7,905 nt of DNA from Muribaculaceae bacterium (GTDB taxonomy: Bacteria; Bacteroidota; Bacteroidia; Bacteroidales; Muribaculaceae). The stretch is from the NCBI GenBank assembly GCA_029059965.1, contig JAIDUY010000156.1:1-7905 (forward strand), in the 5' to 3' direction. The position numbers were made by a program, and so were the translations under genes. This document shows, one piece after another, positions 6,027 to 7,905 of the stretch; within the stretch, counting starts at the first letter, position 1, and each line of letters opens with the position of its first letter. The notes under the pieces were generated by a model, which saw only the letters and a program-made list of their open reading frames with translations, was not told the DNA's origin and did not search any database.

Positions 6027-7905
6027 TTTCTGAGGGATATTGATATTAGCAGCTCGCGGCCACGGAGCCAGCGTTGGCTCTCGAAGGAGGTGAGCTGATT
6101 GTATGTTGTGTAGTTGTAGGTGCGCTGATTGAAGATGTTGCTCAGCGAGGCGGACAGTTCCAGCCGCTTGTTGAGCTTGTAGATTAGCTTTGTATCGAGC
6201 AGGAACACGTTTTTGAACTGGCCGGCGGTAAGCTCGTTGCGGTAGTGCTCGCCGCTGACGTGCCACTCCCATTTTCGGTGTGGCATGATGTTGAGCAGAA
6301 GTTCATTCTCCATATTGCCGAGCCATGAGGCATTTATGCTGTTCATTGCCAGACGGCTCGACGACCATTCGAAGCGGTAGTCGAAACTGAGCCAGCGCAG
6401 GGGGACTCCATTGACTTTGGCTCCGAGCGACCACGATGTGCCGACCGAATTTACCGCACTGTTCTCAGATATAAGGTGCGACTCGTGGCGGCTGAACGAA
6501 GCGTTGATGTTTGCGCTGCCGCGCATGAAGTCGAGCGTCTTGCCTATGTCCCCGCTTGCCATAAGCATCTGTCCGTCACTCTTTGCTGATGTGTAGGAAT
6601 AGACTACATAATCGCCGTAGAGCTGCTGTGCCAGTGTATAGGGATTGTGGCTCCACGACTGCATCACGAAAGCGTTGGCGAACAGTCCGCGCCGGGTCTG
6701 CCTGTAAGAAATATTAGCCGACACGTTCTGCGAAGTGGAATTGTAGAAATCGTCGACGCCGCGGCGGAACGAGCGATAATCGGTCATCACATATCCGGGC
6801 CGGATGAGGTTCAGGTCCATTGGCGACCGACCTGTGCCGCCTCGTACACCCATCGAAAAGCGGTTATTTGGTTTCCAGTTCAAGCTGAACGACGGCGAGA
6901 AATAAACCTCACTACGGTTGGCGAGAGCCTTGTCGAAAGTATAATGAGCAAAGCTGACGGGGGCACTGAGTGAGAAATTCACACGCTTTACCCAATACTC
7001 GAATTTCGGGGTGGTATATACAGTGAAATAGTTTGTGTTCAGCACATTCGTTGTCTCACACGGTATTTCCTCGGGCATATCGGGCAATTCTGTGTTGAGG
7101 GTGCGGAAATAACCCTTGACACCTCCTTCAAGACTGATTGTGATACCCTTGACCGAAAAGGCATAAGCCGCACTCTCGTTGGTATAGAAAGCATGGTCTT
7201 TGACCTGCTGACGCATCGGTTCGTCATTCATCGACACGGAAAGCGTCTGGGGAAGCGATTCCCATTCGTTCTTGCTTATAAAGGTCACTAAATGCTTGCC
7301 TTTGAATCGCTTTATAAGTTTGAAATCATCACCTACATAGTAGTCGGGGAGCGATGCTGTCTGGTCGTTTGGCAGTGAGCCGGTCACGCAGAGGCTGACG
7401 TCGTCCCAGTCGATGTTAGTTTTCAGCGTGTTATTTATGAACGCTGATTTTTGGTTAAGCTCATAGATGAATTTGCCCGACAGGGAGTGTGAGCGGTCAA
7501 CGCCGCTACGGTTCTCGGTAACGACACGGTTGCCGTCATTGAGAAAGTAGGTCGTTATGTTGGCGGCTTCTGCCGTAACGCGATTGAACGAGTAGTCAAG
7601 CTGTGCCTTGAACTCGCCACGCCCGAGTTTCCACAGGGCGTTGGTCGAAACAAGTGCGGAGCGGTTGAACAGCGTGCGTTTCCGGCTCAGATTAGGCACA
7701 CCGGGGAGCGACACACTGACATATCGGCTCAGGCCGGTTCCCCGTCGAGAAGCAAAGAAGTCTGTTGCTTGAGTCGAGAGGTCTTCACCGATATTGTTTG
7801 TCTTGAATGTCGTTATATTCTGGAAATTGGGCATGACAGCCATTGCGAACAGCTCGCCATCCCATATCGCGCCGTCGGGTTGCCATGAATAGCCGCCTCC
7901 GGCGT
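6023..7905 (-). CDS. TonB-dependent receptor-like outer-membrane beta-barrel protein (5' end outside window)
   Basis: The frame is open from the right edge and stops at TGA 6025-6023, giving 626 C-terminal residues. It shows dense alternating hydrophobic and polar strands with aromatic girdles typical of a 22-strand barrel. Barrel-type stretches include YFSPSFSLNWKPNNRFSMGV and the closing part LSASLSNIFNQRTYNYTTY then RWLRGRELLISISLRK. The beginning (WDGELFAMAVMPNFQNITTF) resembles the plug-to-barrel region of carboxypeptidase-regulatory-like TonB receptors. The N-terminal signal peptide, CarboxypepD-like domain and most of the plug would lie outside the window. It probably imports an unknown ligand across the outer membrane with TonB energy. 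The last residue is Lys, not the aromatic residue common at barrel C-termini. The internal ATG at 7843 is not the true start because the frame and homology continue upstream. Confidence 0.85.
   Translation of the reverse strand, partial: AGGGYSWQPDGAIWDGELFAMAVMPNFQNITTFKTNNIGEDLSTQATDFFASRRGTGLSRYVSVSLPGVPNLSRKRTLFNRSALVSTNALWKLGRGEFKAQLDYSFNRVTAEAANITTYFLNDGNRVVTENRSGVDRSHSLSGKFIYELNQKSAFINNTLKTNIDWDDVSLCVTGSLPNDQTASLPDYYVGDDFKLIKRFKGKHLVTFISKNEWESLPQTLSVSMNDEPMRQQVKDHAFYTNESAAYAFSVKGITISLEGGVKGYFRTLNTELPDMPEEIPCETTNVLNTNYFTVYTTPKFEYWVKRVNFSLSAPVSFAHYTFDKALANRSEVYFSPSFSLNWKPNNRFSMGVRGGTGRSPMDLNLIRPGYVMTDYRSFRRGVDDFYNSTSQNVSANISYRQTRRGLFANAFVMQSWSHNPYTLAQQLYGDYVVYSYTSAKSDGQMLMASGDIGKTLDFMRGSANINASFSRHESHLISENSAVNSVGTSWSLGAKVNGVPLRWLSFDYRFEWSSSRLAMNSINASWLGNMENELLLNIMPHRKWEWHVSGEHYRNELTAGQFKNVFLLDTKLIYKLNKRLELSASLSNIFNQRTYNYTTYNQLTSFESQRWLRGRELLISISLRK

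Noticed and set aside
6027..6272. Longer N-terminus for the GLPGLI protein
   Set aside because: The extra 82 residues are the receptor C-terminus read in another frame (Arg/Gln/His-rich). The ATG at 6026 is followed at once by a signal peptide.
1..7905. CRISPR array, insertion sequence or phage remnant
   Set aside because: No short regularly spaced repeats, terminal inverted repeats, transposase or integrase motifs were seen. The only direct repeat is the diverged protein-level duplication.

Overview
The window looks like chromosomal DNA from a gut-type Bacteroidota bacterium, most likely order Bacteroidales. A Muribaculaceae-like genome is plausible, but this rests on protein style and base composition judged by eye. 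The clues are a carboxypeptidase-like/TonB-dependent outer-membrane barrel, a GLPGLI-family protein, a DUF6377-type membrane regulator, large modular secreted proteins, and Bacteroidota promoters of the form TTTG-N19-TAnnTTTG. All four genes lie on the minus strand, so transcription runs from right to left. The ORFs on the plus strand are antisense shadows. Both ends of the window cut through genes.

In the direction of transcription: (1) 7905-6023 is the C-terminal part (626 residues) of a TonB-dependent-receptor-like outer-membrane beta-barrel. (2) 6026-5187 is a 279-residue secreted GLPGLI protein whose ATG overlaps the receptor stop codon (ATGA), so the two are very probably translationally coupled. 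(3) 5121-3547 is a 524-residue DUF6377-type regulator with a signal peptide, helical repeats, one membrane span and a C-terminal helix-turn-helix. It has its own consensus promoter, placed so close to the ATG that the mRNA should be leaderless or nearly so. (4) After a 151-base gap holding a candidate terminator and a -7 box, 3395-1 encodes the first 1131 residues of a very large secreted protein. Its order is signal peptide, CBM20/48-like starch-binding-type fold, esterase-D-like alpha/beta-hydrolase domain, two 196-residue-period tandem repeats, an Ig-like beta domain, and a PHP metal-dependent phosphoesterase domain that runs off the window.

The most striking element is gene 4. Its esterase domain seems to have lost the nucleophilic serine: the usual G-x-S-x-G elbow reads G-A-D-Y-A. 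The C-terminal His region is kept, and the PHP domain keeps its visible metal ligands. This suggests a pseudo-esterase scaffold combined with a probably active hydrolase on a secreted or periplasmic protein. The regulator promoter and the gene 4 promoter region share the 9-mer GTTTGTCGG just upstream of identical GTATCTTTG boxes, a weak hint that they are co-regulated. The link between regulator and gene 4 is inferred from adjacency and this motif only.
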